NCBI GenBank assembly: GCA_011009095.1
Contig: VTPC01000803.1
Location: 71,517 to 135,516 of the forward strand
Source: Ignelater luminosus
Lineage: Eukaryota > Arthropoda > Insecta > Coleoptera > Elateridae
Direction: 5' to 3'
DNA length: 64,000 nucleotides
Shown here: positions 1 to 11,682 of the stretch, piece after piece
Layout of the letters: the number at the start of each line of letters is the position of its first letter
Numbering within the stretch: the first letter of the stretch is position 1
Notes under the pieces: model-generated
Told to the model about the DNA's origin: nothing
Database searches by the model: none
The model's input: the letters and a program-made list of their open reading frames with translations, nothing else
Made by a program: the position numbers and the translations under genes

Positions 1-792
1 ACGTTGCACATTTTAGATAAATAAAATTTATAATAAATGGAGAGTTTATGTTTATAAATTAATATAATTAGAGGATGACAAACTGTTAAACGAAATTCAT
101 CTTATTCTTATTATCTACTTATCGGATTGTTTTTAATAATAATAAATATTTCACTGCTAGCTCTTGTATTTATAATGAAAATAGACATTATTTTACAGAA
201 TAAATAAATATTACGCTTGAAGTATTTACTGTTGAGAAAAGTCTTTTCCACACAATGTTTTATTCTCAAAGGCGTTGTTTTCTGAATTCTAAGAAATAAA
301 ACACTAAACTTGAGAATGTTCCCAGAAGAAAATTTGTAAAAGATAAGTATTAACAACAGGAGGTAAGTAATTATAATTAGATATGCGGTCTTGGGAAAAA
401 AACTGTATAACCATCATCACACACACAGACATAACAAGCAAATAGAATGATTTTTACTTGCTTGTCCAAACAAAAGTTTTTATTAATATTTTACATTACA
501 TAAAGAATCGCAAACCTATATTTTATAAGAAATAACAAGTATACGTATTATTAGACTGTCTTCTATTGTTAGAACAAAAAAACAATAACCCAACTACAAA
601 TTATCAAGACTTTTTCCTATCCGAATCTGACAATCCAACGTACTTAACCTAAAATAAGAATAAGCGAAATAATTTTCTTATTTTTCAAACTTTAGTTGAT
701 GTACTGTTATTCTAATCTAACTGAAATCAATGGAAAGATATCTATTACTTTGCCAAAGTTTCTAATATAGATTTACTTCTTTATTTGCAACA
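1..792. other. AT-rich spacer, no gene seen
   Basis: No credible coding region or structured repeat was found. The only open frame of note (minus strand, 111-356) is low-complexity and rich in Ile, Phe and Lys, as expected from AT-rich DNA, so it is not called as a gene. Confidence 0.5.
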
Positions 793-794
793 TA

Positions 795-966
795 CACTGG
801 AGAGCAATAATGTACGTACACCTCATCAACGCTTGGATAATTGAAGAATACAACAGAAAAAAATCAAAACTTAACAAAAACTGATGTATTTATAAGATTT
901 GAGATATACTAAATTACATGCAGCAACTTAAATCTTAATTACTAATTTATAAAACACAAAAGAAAG
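795..966 (+). repeat. Left TIR of the Tc1-like element
   Basis: About 172 bp, inverted match to 2198-2372. Both start CACTGG(A/T)GAGCAATAATG and end near AAACACAAAAGAAAG. Only a few substitutions and 1-3 base indels separate the arms by eye. Confidence 0.88.
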
Positions 967-1130
967 AAGATTTCTTAAATTCTACTAAAAATAGTAGTGC
1001 AAAAGTCTACGTACAGCACAATAAAACTCAAGTTTCTGCTTATTCAATATAATCAAAATTGAAATTAAACGCTCATTATTAATCTAGACTCCTTACAGTA
1101 TAGTTTGGGTTTACTAAATTTATTTTTGCT

Positions 1131-2172
1131 ATGGAAAATCAAGAAAAACCAGAACGTATAAAAGTACCAACGTCAGTGAGGGAATTGATAATAAAGAAGC
1201 ACAAAGATGGAATGTCTTTACGAGCTATTGGAAGTCTCGTAGAAAGAACTCATTCTACGATTCAAACTATCATTAGCAACTATAATAAAACTGGTTCCGT
1301 CAAATCCAAGCAATGTTCTGGACGCCCACGAGTGTTTACTGATCGTGAAGAAAATCTTATAGTTTGTAAAATAAAGCAGAATCCACGTCTAACTGCGCCA
1401 CAAATAGCCTCAGAGATGTTAGAAAAAACTAATAAAACCTCCAGTCGGTTTACTGTAGGTAGAGTTTTAAAAAGGAATGGCTATTGCAATTGCAGAGCTA
1501 GAAAGAAACCATTCATAAGTGAAAGAAACCAAGAGAAACGACTGAATTTTGCTAGATCGCACTTAAATCATGACAAATCGTTATGGTTAAAGGTAATTTT
1601 TAGTGATGAGAGTAAATTTAATATACCTCAGAATGATGGGCCAATCAAAATTTACCGACAGCCAAATACAGCCTACAAAAAACAAAATCTAGTTGGAACC
1701 CTCAAGCATGGAGGTAGAGGTGTTCTGGTTTGGGGCTACATGTCAGCCGCTGGGGTGGGCAATTTAGTTTTTATTGATAGTATTATGGGCAGATATCTTT
1801 AATTAGGTATTTTAAATAACAATCTTCAAGAAAGTGCCGTTAAATTGGACTTAAATGGATCATATATTTTTCAGCAGGACAATGATCCAAAACACTCTGC
1901 CCGCTTAGTTCAAGAATGGTTATTGTACGATGTTCCGAGACAACTGCATGGCCCACCCCAATCACCGAATATGAACCCCCATTGAACATCTATGGGATGT
2001 AATTTCTAGAAGATTGAAAAACAAGCACATTACATACAACGCAGAACTAAAATCTGCTATACTCGAAATTTGGAACAGTATTGACTCAAAAGTTACTGAG
2101 AAGCTTGTAAATTTTATGCCAAAAAGGATGAAAGCCGTTATGAAAGTCTAAGGAAATGCCACACCTTATTAA
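1131..2172 (+). pseudogene. Tc1-family (DD34E) transposase pseudogene
   Basis: The reading frame starts at an ATG about 165 bp inside the left TIR. The N-terminal half has the paired helix-turn-helix DNA-binding region of Tc1 transposases (SLRAIGSLVERTHSTIQTII) and a GRPR hinge. The catalytic core follows: first Asp in FSDESKF, GVLVWGYMS after it, second Asp in QQDNDPKH, and Glu in NPIEHLWD. The spacing from the second Asp to the Glu is 34 residues, the DD34E signature. The gene is broken by an in-frame TAA at 1800-1802, a one-base insertion in a C run just before the NPIEHLWD motif (about 1976-1981), and a second TAA near the C-terminus where the family usually has Lys. The expected length of about 340 residues is otherwise preserved. 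It cannot make an active enzyme as it stands. Confidence 0.88.
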
Positions 2173-2197
2173 ATCAGCAGTTGTGTGAATTTCATAA

Positions 2198-2372
2198 CTT
2201 TCTTTTGTGTTTTATAAATTAGTAATTAAGATTTAAATTGCTGCATGTAATTTAGTATATCTCAAATCTTATAAATACATCAGTTTTTGTTTAAATTTTG
2301 ATTTTTTTTTCTGTTGTATTCTTCAATTATCCAAGCGTTGATGAAGTGTACGTACATTATTGCTCACCAGTG
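2198..2372 (-). repeat. Right TIR of the Tc1-like element
   Basis: About 175 bp, the inverted partner of 795-966, followed directly by the TA target duplication at 2373-2374. Confidence 0.88.
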
Positions 2373-2951
2373 TATGTATGTATAGAAGAAAGAAGATATC
2401 CAATAATTAGAATTTTTAACTAAAGTACTCTTAGCTAAATGCTTTTCAAGCTCTTGAAATGCATTTTTAAAATAAATTAGGTATTGTTTCATCAAAAATA
2501 ATATAATGTTTTTGTCTTATGAATGTTTTCACACTTATTAGTTGTTTTTCAGCAAACTGTTTGTTGTCTTTCTAAAAAAAGGTACTACATAAGTTTTCTA
2601 TTCAGTTTGAAACTCTAACAAGAAGTGTCACTTTAAAATACCTAATCCTTTAGAAGTTTAGACGTTAAGCCGTCGGGTGGGCAGTAAGGTACAAAAGAAA
2701 AAAACTTTCTCACATAAAAGCAAATATTCAACCGCAATTGGTTACACTGCATTTTAAAAGAACCGATATCCAAAATATGTTTTTCTCGAGACAGATGTTT
2801 TTGAAAACTTCATTCATAAAATAAACTTAAACCTTTGAATGTAAGAAGACAGAATAAAAGAACTGCAAATTGCAAACAAACGAGTTATAATGAAAAAATA
2901 TATAGGTATATATATTAGATAAACTTCTTTGTTCGCTTCATTTCACTTTAG

Positions 2952-3046
2952 AGATTTTAAGCTGGGATCCCGCAGCGCATGGTTTGTCCGTAGTTTACTA
3001 CAACTCGGAAGTGAATGAAGCCCAAGGAACACAGGAAATTTTTCCG
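2952..3046 (+). CDS. Candidate orphan coding exon (gene unknown)
   Basis: A stretch near 50 percent GC in AT-rich surroundings. It is preceded by a pyrimidine-rich acceptor (ATTTCACTTTAG) and followed by a good donor (CCG/GTGAGC). After two leading bases it stays open for 31 codons, reading ILSWDPAAHGLSVVYYNS then EVNEAQGTQEIFP. The I-L-S-W-D start loosely resembles the first strands of a fibronectin type III fold, but that is only a guess. The exon would begin after a phase-1 intron. A weaker donor six bases on (TG/GTGCCT, 3052) would change the end phase. I do not recognise the gene. It could also be an exon relic. Confidence 0.4.
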
Positions 3047-4377
3047 GTGAGCTGGTGCCTGTTTCTTAAGCGAAACTGAAATAATAAATAATTATTATGC
3101 ATTGTGATTTAAGAAAAAAAACTTACCTAGACGCCTATCTTCCGTGAACTAATATAGTAGGTATAGTAATACAATGAACAATGATGGGCATCATAAGCTA
3201 GCCCCTGAAGATTTTATAACTTTCTCTTGTAGAATCATTTACCCATTATCATTTCACCTTGAATCTTGCAACATACCCCTTTAAGCACTGATTTTATTTA
3301 TCAGTATTAAAAAATCTTCGTAGATGATACCTAGAAAGTCCAACTTGATAATGTTTAAGTAATATTCTTATTTCTATCAGTTTTGGAAAATTACAAAGTG
3401 GCAACAGATGCAAATAAAAAATCTTTCCATTAACATTGGAGTTGTTTGCAAGTTTCTTACAACTTTGTCCAAAATCTGGTTCAATAAATTTGAGATATTT
3501 TGCTGACCTTTTTCATGAAAAGTCGTAAAACTAATCAGATCTTTTACTATCACGAACCTTGTAAGCAATAACAGTTGTAGAACCATATAGAAATAAAGTT
3601 CTCACTTTCACTCGATATTTATAGTTTACCATTCAAAGCTTTTCTGAAAATTTCTTGTCTTTCTCCTTAATCAGAGAGAAGAAAGTACTCTTTTACCTAA
3701 ACCTCCCGACGCGACGTCCATAAATATTTTCTGAAATATTTGCACTGTGTCTAAATACTAAACAGACATGTACTAATTGCAAGTGTATGGGGTTAATACA
3801 ATGCACTGGAGTCGAAAAAGTTGATTAAACCAAGTTTTATGAACTCGTTTCGTTTTAACATTGTACTGTTGACGTTTGGTTGTCATATTAACAACTTTAA
3901 TATCTTTTCTAGTGTTGTCATTTGGTTTTCACAATTATCGGTTCATTTCCGTATTTGTTTTCTCTTGGATAAATAAAGTTTCTTTTGATTTTCAAAGAAA
4001 AATTTTATTAGTTACAAAGTTACAAAACTTCCGTAATTCAGAAATAGTTCTTAAACATTAGATACACTACATACTATAGTTAGCTGCATGTGTGATTAGA
4101 TGTTTAATTAATTAGCGGTGTTATTTTTGTATTCCATAATTTATAATAATTTTATGCAGGTATATCCACAATAAAATAATGATGTAGGCGTGCAATTTGT
4201 TTTTAACGCTTTTTTCTATTGTTTCTTATTGTTGGTTTATTGATTAGACGGTAATAAAAGACTGATACGATCAGTTTGATTTTCTCAAGAAAACTGATAT
4301 AAAGTAAATAGAGAAAACAGACTTGTAAATCTTATCATTTTTGCAATATCCGTTTATATTATTATTATTTTACAAAG

Positions 4378-4549
4378 GAAAACTTATTTTAAGCACGGAA
4401 TTGCCGGTGTCATCGATATGTTGACAAATCTAGCACGCATGAAATATAAACATGGTAGCAATAAAAATTCTCATTGCACAAATACAAATATCAATAACAA
4501 TAACTGCAGTGGCATGACTGATTTATTCTCAGGTATAATAAACATGAAG
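4378..4549 (+). CDS. Candidate orphan coding exon (gene unknown)
   Basis: It is bounded by an acceptor after a T-rich tract (ATTTTACAAAG) and a strong donor (ATGAAG/GTACGT). After one leading base there are 57 open codons starting KTYFKHGIAGVIDMLTNLAR, then an Asn/His-rich middle with two Cys and ending GMTDLFSGIINMK. Codon usage and amino-acid mix look like a real protein, unlike the Phe/Ile/Lys-rich chance frames nearby. An internal ATG (ATGTTGACAAAT, about 4418) would also permit a first-exon reading. Its entry phase does not fit the strong donor of the 2952-3046 exon but would fit the weaker donor there. Family not recognised. Confidence 0.45.
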
Positions 4550-5164
4550 GTACGTGGGCGTTATAAAGTTTTCCGAAGCCGCCATCTCCTTCTTAGGCTT
4601 TATTAACATCTTCTGCTTCTTTTCGTAGTATTCAGATGGTTGTTTTTGTTATGCTGCTTTGTTGCCATCCACATCTTACCATAATTGGATGAAGCGCGGT
4701 GCAGCAGAAATGCAACAAAAATGTATCTGCATCCATAATCACATGCTTGTGATTAATACTTGTAGGCTGAATGTTAAATTTAAATTAACTTCAGCTACTT
4801 TGACATTGCTGCACGTGACGATGACGGTTGCTTTGATAAACGTGCGTGGTGACACATGATCTGAATGAAAATTTATGCTGATAATGTCCAGTGGAATGCA
4901 TTTCATACTTTTTATTGTATGCATATTGCATACCAAGGGTGGAGTGCATTACAAGAATACAAAACAATAAACGCAATTAAAATAATCCAGTACCTACTTA
5001 TTTACAACTTTGTTGTTGAAATTAATTGGAACAAGGCGATAACCATAAATAGAATTATTTATTTGCTTAGTTTATCACAAACTTTTTATTTAATATTTTC
5101 TTTATCAAAGGGAATAAATATAATTTATAACGAACTACTAAACGGGAATTTTATGAAACTTTGA

Positions 5165-8100
5165 AAAGAACCAGAAAATTTCTAATACAAAATGAATTTC
5201 CCACGCAAGCCAGATTATTTTTGATAACCTTTCATTATATTGGTTACGTTGGTGGTAACTGTAATATAAAATTATATAATAATGTTGCGATAGAAAACGA
5301 GCACGCGTGGGAAGGACTTCATGTTTACTGAGGGGGATGAATAAAAATAAATTTTCAATAAAACTGAAGTGTTTGTTACACAGTTATTATACGTTACGTG
5401 AATGCGTAGGCATTCACATAATTGCTGATTTACAAGACTTCAGCAGACATTATATGTAGGAAGCATTTCAATATTTCTTTTGAAAAGTAGAAGTAAAAAT
5501 AAAAGTGCTACCTAAGTACATTGTTATTTAACTTAACATAAATACATATGTAACAATAGCAAATATACTTATTTTAATAAAATAGGAATGCTGTCCCAAA
5601 ATTTATTTGTCTTTATCGATATTTCAACTTACGTCATTAATTTAAAAAAAGCCTCACAAAACCTCTTACGTTGGTCGCACAACAGAACGACACCAAACGT
5701 ACAATATGATTGTGACGTTAGCTTAGAGATCTTTACGTCAGTAAAACGTTTTTGGGCCTATTTTGCTATTCATCATGCTTATTAGGCGTTAATATACCTA
5801 CAATGCAAATTATATAATATCCTCAAAAAATATTGGCCGCCCAAAACATACACAAATATTAGGAAGAAATTACTATGTGACTCACTCTTTTAGACAAATG
5901 TTACCAAGAGCCTCCCGTCCAACCACGAAAAATAACTTGGCGTCGTATTCGTGGCAGCTTAATAGAATATTAATTAAAGATCAAGAAAATTGATTTAATG
6001 CTCGAAATATTGATGTAAAAGTAATATAAACAAATCAAAGGGTAAATATAGTTACCACTGTGAAAAATTACTGAGAAGCATTTGTTCAGGTCCATTCCAT
6101 AAATGCAATTTTTTATTCGCTGGTGGCAAATAGAGGGCGGCCCTGCAAAGAAAACTGCAATCTTACTCCGTATATTGCATAAGAATTTGGAATCAGTATC
6201 CTATATTTGTTTTTAACCAGCCCCACGTGGAATCTAGAAATTCGTAATTGCTGATAGTATGTACTACCTAATCAATATAAAAGAAACGTAGTCAATCCTT
6301 TGTGCAATTATTTACATAATATTAAATATTGAAAATTCGAGAAACTATGGAGACGGCGACTAACAAAAATTGGTTGTTACAAAAAATCGTGCAGTTAGGT
6401 AAATATAAGAAATAACACAGGGTAAAACTAAAAAGACAACAATACTAAGATTTTAAGGAATATACAGCAAACAGTACTTCGGTCTTGAAAAACGGTTTAT
6501 CTCTCAGAACTGGGAAATATTTACATATATCATAAAAGAAATGCGTGTTGTATGACTCGTCATCTTGTGCTTTTTTGTGAAGCACGTGGTTAAATAGTTT
6601 TCCATAAGAAATATTAAAGAAATGCAGCAAACTTGTATCATGATTACTTTTTATATCTAAAAATGGATAACTGACTGGATGCCGGGGGAAAATAGTTTTT
6701 TGGATCATTTTATACTAAATAAAGAGAAAGGAATCATAATATTCTTGAAAACAAAAATATGATTAATTGTACATAAGTTATTTTCTAACAAAGGGTTTTT
6801 AACTTTCAAATAACAAATAAATCCAATCATTATTATATAGTAAAGGGTTAAAGTTTAATGGTAATAAATCATCAAGAGACTTTGATATGATGTTGACCAG
6901 TAATATACCCTTGTATGATAAAACTGATAATTAGTAACTATGTATTTTATTTGTTATAATGATTAATACCTTGTTATGCAGCAAATTTAAAGTGAAGCAG
7001 TTAGTATTCTATTTTTATGTCTGTTGAGATTTTCATTTTGATACTTGAGAGCAATCAGAAAATTGTGAGATTATAAAAAATAAAGCTGTGTTGATATAAA
7101 TATTTATCTTTTTTATCTGCAAAATAAAACTGTATTGTTAATAATAATAATAATAAATAGCAATTCATGTTGAAGGTTTAAGTGCAGCTGTTCAAAGTGA
7201 TATTGAGTTTTAAATTAATTTAAATAGAAGATACCTATCTAATAAAATTACGTACATATATGTACTAATAGGAAAAGATCTATTTATAGAATATTTGTTT
7301 TTTATCTCTATTAAAAGATACAAAAGGAGAACTGCAAAATGTTAGAATTTTGTCACAAAATCGATCTCTTGTTACAATTTTGATGCTTCGTGGTTTAAAA
7401 GTAATCTTACGAAATTAAAGGGCAGATGTTACCATGGGCAGGTGTATCAAAAAATACCAACACCAGGTGGCCGAACATCTGCAGTGACCTGATGCCTATA
7501 AATTGTAATACTCTTATACTTAATCAACAAGACCTTTTTAAGATACACGTTTTTCTATTCTTGAGAAACATTATACACTGACCGCAGCAAGTCAAGATAA
7601 CTTCCGTCTCCGCGTTCTTTGACCGATTTTAAAAGTAAATATAATTAGATTATAACTTATAAGTAGTTAACTGTTTATATTATAATAAGAAAGTCGACAA
7701 ATCTTATTTTTATTAGTTAACTACATAATACCTACGAGTTACGATGCATTTTACAGCGCTAACCTGTTAAGTAACATAATATTGTATGTAGGTAAGCAAT
7801 AAAACATAAAAATAGAATTTAGAACCTTTTAGGAAAAATTCTACCACGTACAGTGGACCTAGTGTAAGCTTGCGGGTCACCCTGCGCAGAAAAGGAACAC
7901 AGATAGGAGATGAACGAGAGAGGCACCGCATACGCGTCAGAGCATTTGTACATTAAGTGACAAAAGTTGCATTTAAAATATAAACAGGATGAAATCGTAG
8001 TTTAAAATAAAATTTAACTCTAGAGCTCGTAGTGACCTTTTGTACGAAAAACCGTAATGAATTTTGGGAACTTTTATTAATACAAACTTTTAGATGACTA

Positions 8101-8258
8101 GTATATATTTGCATATCAAAAAATATTTATGTAATTTAAAAATATAGTATGAATTAAATTTTAAAATATTTAAATAAATAAAATAAAAATTAAATATATA
8201 AATAAAATAAATAGTATTAAATAGTTTCGACATTAATTTTAAAAACAACACAATTACT
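5165..8258. other. Gene-poor AT-rich spacer
   Basis: No supported gene, RNA or transposon domain was found. Short frames (for example 6445-6708 minus) show no motif. Short GC-richer patches near 5,880-5,960, 6,110-6,160 and 7,860-7,960 have no reading frame or repeat partner that I could find in this window. Confidence 0.4.
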
Positions 8259-8366
8259 CTAACGTACCGCAATAATTAAATAACTCAAATAACACTCTTG
8301 CCATAGAAATTCTCTGTAGCTTATGAAAAGTTGTTGACCAGATGTCTTGTAATTCGGGAAAAAACC

Positions 8367-8766
8367 NNNNNNNNNNNNNNNNNNNNNNNNNNNNNNNNNN
8401 NNNNNNNNNNNNNNNNNNNNNNNNNNNNNNNNNNNNNNNNNNNNNNNNNNNNNNNNNNNNNNNNNNNNNNNNNNNNNNNNNNNNNNNNNNNNNNNNNNNN
8501 NNNNNNNNNNNNNNNNNNNNNNNNNNNNNNNNNNNNNNNNNNNNNNNNNNNNNNNNNNNNNNNNNNNNNNNNNNNNNNNNNNNNNNNNNNNNNNNNNNNN
8601 NNNNNNNNNNNNNNNNNNNNNNNNNNNNNNNNNNNNNNNNNNNNNNNNNNNNNNNNNNNNNNNNNNNNNNNNNNNNNNNNNNNNNNNNNNNNNNNNNNNN
8701 NNNNNNNNNNNNNNNNNNNNNNNNNNNNNNNNNNNNNNNNNNNNNNNNNNNNNNNNNNNNNNNNNN
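8367..8766. other. Assembly gap, 400 N
   Basis: An unbroken run of exactly 400 N. The round number suggests a scaffolding placeholder rather than a measured distance. It interrupts the 3' part of a transposase gene on the minus strand. Confidence 0.99.
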
Positions 8767-9791
8767 GGGTGATAAGGTGGTAATCTTAAAACATTATGAC
8801 CATTTTCTAAAAGGATTTTGTCGATTTCGTAAGTTTTGTAACGAGGCTTATACATTTGAATCAAGTTGTATAATTCCATATTGTCACTAAAAGATATATT
8901 TTTAATTCTTAGCCAGCTTCTCATATCTTCTTTTCTGCTTGCACTTGTCGGGCATTTTTCCGCCACTACATTATGATATGGGGCATTGTCAATCACTAAG
9001 ACGCTTCGAGGTGGTAAATTTGGTATAAGTTTCTCCTGAAGCCATTTTTTATAAATTGAAAAATTCATTTCGTGGTGATAATCGCCCGTGGTACTTGAAG
9101 ATTTGAACATCAATTCTGCTCTTTTAATAAATCCATTTTCGCTGCCGGCATGCACAATTATTAGCCTTTGACCTTTCGAAATGCGTTTTCTCAATCCTTC
9201 ATTGCTATCATCACTCCATGCCTGGTTATATGTGTGAGATGAATGTATGTACGTTTCATCCATATATACGATTAGGCGGCCTTCTTCTCTGTATCTCTTC
9301 ATATTCCTTAAAAAATTCAGTCTTTGATGTCGAATTTCGTGTTTTTCCATTAGGATTTTTCTATTTGTCTTGGTCTTTCGCCAGCGAAATCCTACATTGT
9401 GAATTTCTTTGCGTAAACTGTCTTCACTCCCTGTGTAATCCACTGCTTCCTGAAACTGTTTCAAAATGTTGCGAACCGTAGGAACTTTTTTCTCTGTAAC
9501 GTATAAATTAGTAATTAATCTTCTCAAAATATCTCGGTCAGCGACATCAAGGTTTGTTTTAGTATGGGCCTTCCTTCTTTTCTTAGTTGGTGTTGTAAAC
9601 ATAGAACCCTTGTCCTTGGAAAATTTGGCTGCTTCTTGTCGTATCGATTGTACTGATCGTAAGGAAATACCCGTAGCCCGAGCAACACGTTTTTGAACTT
9701 TTTGTAATGCTATAAGAGGTGCACCAGCTTCTGCTTCTTCCTTCATGAACTTTAAAACCGCACTTATGATTTCACGACACTGACCACTCAA
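8767..9791 (-). CDS. DDE_3-type (Tc1/mariner superfamily) transposase, cut by assembly gap
   Basis: An open frame of 341 residues runs from an ATG at 9791 to the gap edge. An N-terminal helix-turn-helix-like region (residues about 25-55, VQKRVARATGISLRSVQSIR) is followed by a basic linker and a DDE endonuclease core. The first Asp is D178 in VYMDETYIHSS and the second is D268 in VLVIDNAPYHN, with the family motif KGQRLIIVHAG between them. The visible sequence ends GHNVLRLPPYHP. In this family the text continues DLNPIE, so the catalytic Glu and about 100 C-terminal residues should lie in the gap. The roughly 70-residue insertion between the second Asp and LPPYHP is typical of the group. No stop or frameshift is visible, so this copy could be intact or a domesticated host gene. 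No TIRs were found. The sequence left of the gap (8259-8366) is open in frame but not recognisable as its C-terminus. Confidence 0.8.
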
Positions 9792-10326
9792 AATTTTATT
9801 CTAAACTTTCGATTTAAATTAAATTAATTAATAATTAATTAAATGAAAATATCGAAATATGTAATTTATAAAGATACAATACTAATAAGACGAAAAACTT
9901 CAACGCTGAATCCCGAATTTTAAATAGAATTTATAAATTAATTCGATAGATAATCAATACTATAATAAATATAATAACAAACCAATAATATTAAAAAATA
10001 ATAGAAATAATAGCAATTACTAGAGATAAATCGAAATTAATAGTAAACTTACTGTGAGGTATAGAAAAAAATTGTAGTGATACTTTTTTTTCGAATGTAC
10101 ACAAGTTACTGCCTCGAAATAATATTACAATAAATTGAAATAAAGTAGATACTCTATTAAATGGCAGTTTACTGTATACATCTAATAAAAGAAAAATCAA
10201 TAAATTCAAAAAATAAAGCAAAAAAATAATTAATTCTAAATTAAATACAAACTTAATATCAAAATAAAACTCGGACAATCACAGAAATTATAATTAAAAC
10301 TTATATAACAATCAATTATTTTAAAA
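9792..10326. other. AT-rich spacer between two transposase genes
   Basis: Very AT-rich, no coding signal. A motif AAACTCGGACAAT at about 10268-10280 faces GTCCGAGTTTCATTTT at 11469 in inverted orientation. It is probably the inner subterminal repeat of the Tc1 element at its right. The outer left terminus could not be found. Confidence 0.4.
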
Positions 10327-11347
10327 TCAATACTTTGTGGGAAAGCCTTTACTCTTTTTGACACTTTCTAATCTTTTGGGCATTGATCTAACTATTTTTT
10401 CACATAAGGCAGGAGATATCCTTTTCCATTCTTCAAGAATTACTCTTTTTAGGCCTGTTCTTGAAGAAATAGTGTGTTTCCGCACCTGTGTTTTCAAATA
10501 GCTCCATAGATTTTCTATAGCAATAATATCAGGAGACTGTGGAGAAGTTTCCAAGACATGCAGGCAATTATAAAGCAATCAAGGCCGTATTTTATAAGCC
10601 TTATGTTTTGGATCGTTGTCCTGATAAAAATAAAAATCATCATGATTTTTGTACGCTTTCGTGAAGATTCTTTTTTAAAATTGCTAAATACACGTCCTTA
10701 TTCATTATTCCATTAATTATTTGTAATTTTCCAGGACCAGCAGCTGACATGCAGCCCCATACCATTACCGATCCTCCTCCGTGTTTGACGATCGGCTTTA
10801 AATTCTGCCGCCGCAACTCTTCATTTGCTTTCCTCCAGATGTAGGTGCTACTGTCAGACCCAAAAATATTAATTTTACTTTCATCAGTGAATAACACCCG
10901 ATTCCAAAAGGAAAAATCTTTATTTGAGTGCTCCTTAGCAAACTTCAATCTTTTAATTCTATTTGTTTTACTAATGTATGGCTGTTTTCGGACAACTTGT
11001 CCATTAAATTGATGTTTCCTTAAAATAATCCTTATAGTTTTGGGGTGTGCTTTTTTACCAAGATATTTTTCTACTTCGACCGCCAGTTTGGGAGCACTCA
11101 ATTTCGAATTTTTCATTATTTGGCTTATGATCCATCTTTCGTCCGCTTCATTAAATATTTTTCACGCACTCTTTTTTGGTTTATTTGCTATAATATTAAA
11201 TTTAGTAAACCGGCTTATGATATCACGAACTGTAGAATGACTACGATCAACTATTTCTCCAATTTCCCTAACTGTTTTACCCTTACTGTGATGCTTCAGA
11301 ACCAATTCTCTTAGTTAGATAGACGTTTGACCACGTTGTCTTTCCAT
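10327..11347 (-). pseudogene. Tc1-like transposase pseudogene, second copy
   Basis: On the minus strand it starts MERQRGQTS at 11347 and ends KSKGFPTKY before a stop at 10327. Tc1 hallmarks in order are the HTH (GKTVREIGEIVDRSHSTVRD), the first Asp in VLFTDESKINIFG, VKHGGGSVMVWGCMSAAGPG, the second Asp in FYQDNDPKHKA, and Glu in IENLWSYLK. The gene is dead: two in-frame stops in the N-terminal domain (after RGQTSI and after KKSA), a frameshift between NLHESVQKS and the QDNDPKH motif, and another stop just after that motif. The usual SPDLNPIENLW reads SPDIIAIENLW. It differs clearly from the 1131-2172 copy and so belongs to another Tc1 lineage. Confidence 0.85.
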
Positions 11348-11468
11348 TTTTGTAAAACTACACTAATATAGACGGTTTGTAGTAGAAACCAAATTTGAAC
11401 TAGAATTTTCAACATTATTGAAAATGTGCCGTGCACGCCGGCTAGAAAAAAACAAGCTATCGAAACCG

Positions 11469-11682
11469 TCCGAGTTTCATTTTGATGTTAAATTTGCTAT
11501 TTCTTTGATATTCTATAATGATTATGACTAAAGAAAATTAATTTTGTTATTTTCAAAAAAATCTAATGCTGGCTCCTTTATTGATCCATAAGTATGATAA
11601 TTTTATTTCTCAGGCAAAATCTTTGTTGTAATTTTTAGAGAAAATCTATATTTAATTGTCCGACTTTCACGTTGAGCAACTG
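11469..11682 (-). repeat. Right terminal region of the second Tc1-like element
   Basis: The outer end reads (minus strand) CAGTTGCTCAACGTGAAAG followed by TCGGACAATT and abuts a TA at 11683-11684. A related motif ACTCGGACGG lies about 190 bp further in (11469). Paired outer and inner copies of one motif form the IR-DR arrangement seen in several Tc1 lineages. The left counterpart is partly visible only as an inner motif near 10270. Confidence 0.5.

Larger units (their letters stand above)
795..2372 (+). mobile_element. Tc1-like DNA transposon, nearly complete, 1578 bp
   Basis: The element is bounded by terminal inverted repeats of about 172-175 bp (795-966 and 2198-2372) that begin CACTGG and match at well over 90 percent by eye. 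A TA dinucleotide flanks each end (793-794 and 2373-2374), the target duplication expected for Tc1/mariner insertion. A degraded transposase gene lies between the repeats on the plus strand. Long TIRs with subterminal structure are common in Tc1-family elements. The close match between the two ends suggests fairly recent insertion, although the transposase is already broken. Confidence 0.9.

Noticed and set aside
6112-6160. CTCF-like insulator site (AAATAGAGGGCGGC)
   Set aside because: One short partial match to a degenerate motif is not evidence of a site.
8331-8890. Plus-strand open frames across the N gap
   Set aside because: They are open only because N was translated as unknown; the real coding here is on the minus strand.
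9218-9696. Plus-strand frames of 76-87 residues
   Set aside because: Antisense shadows of the DDE_3 transposase; no motif of their own.
11040-11314. Two plus-strand frames rich in Phe
   Set aside because: Antisense to the Tc1 transposase pseudogene.
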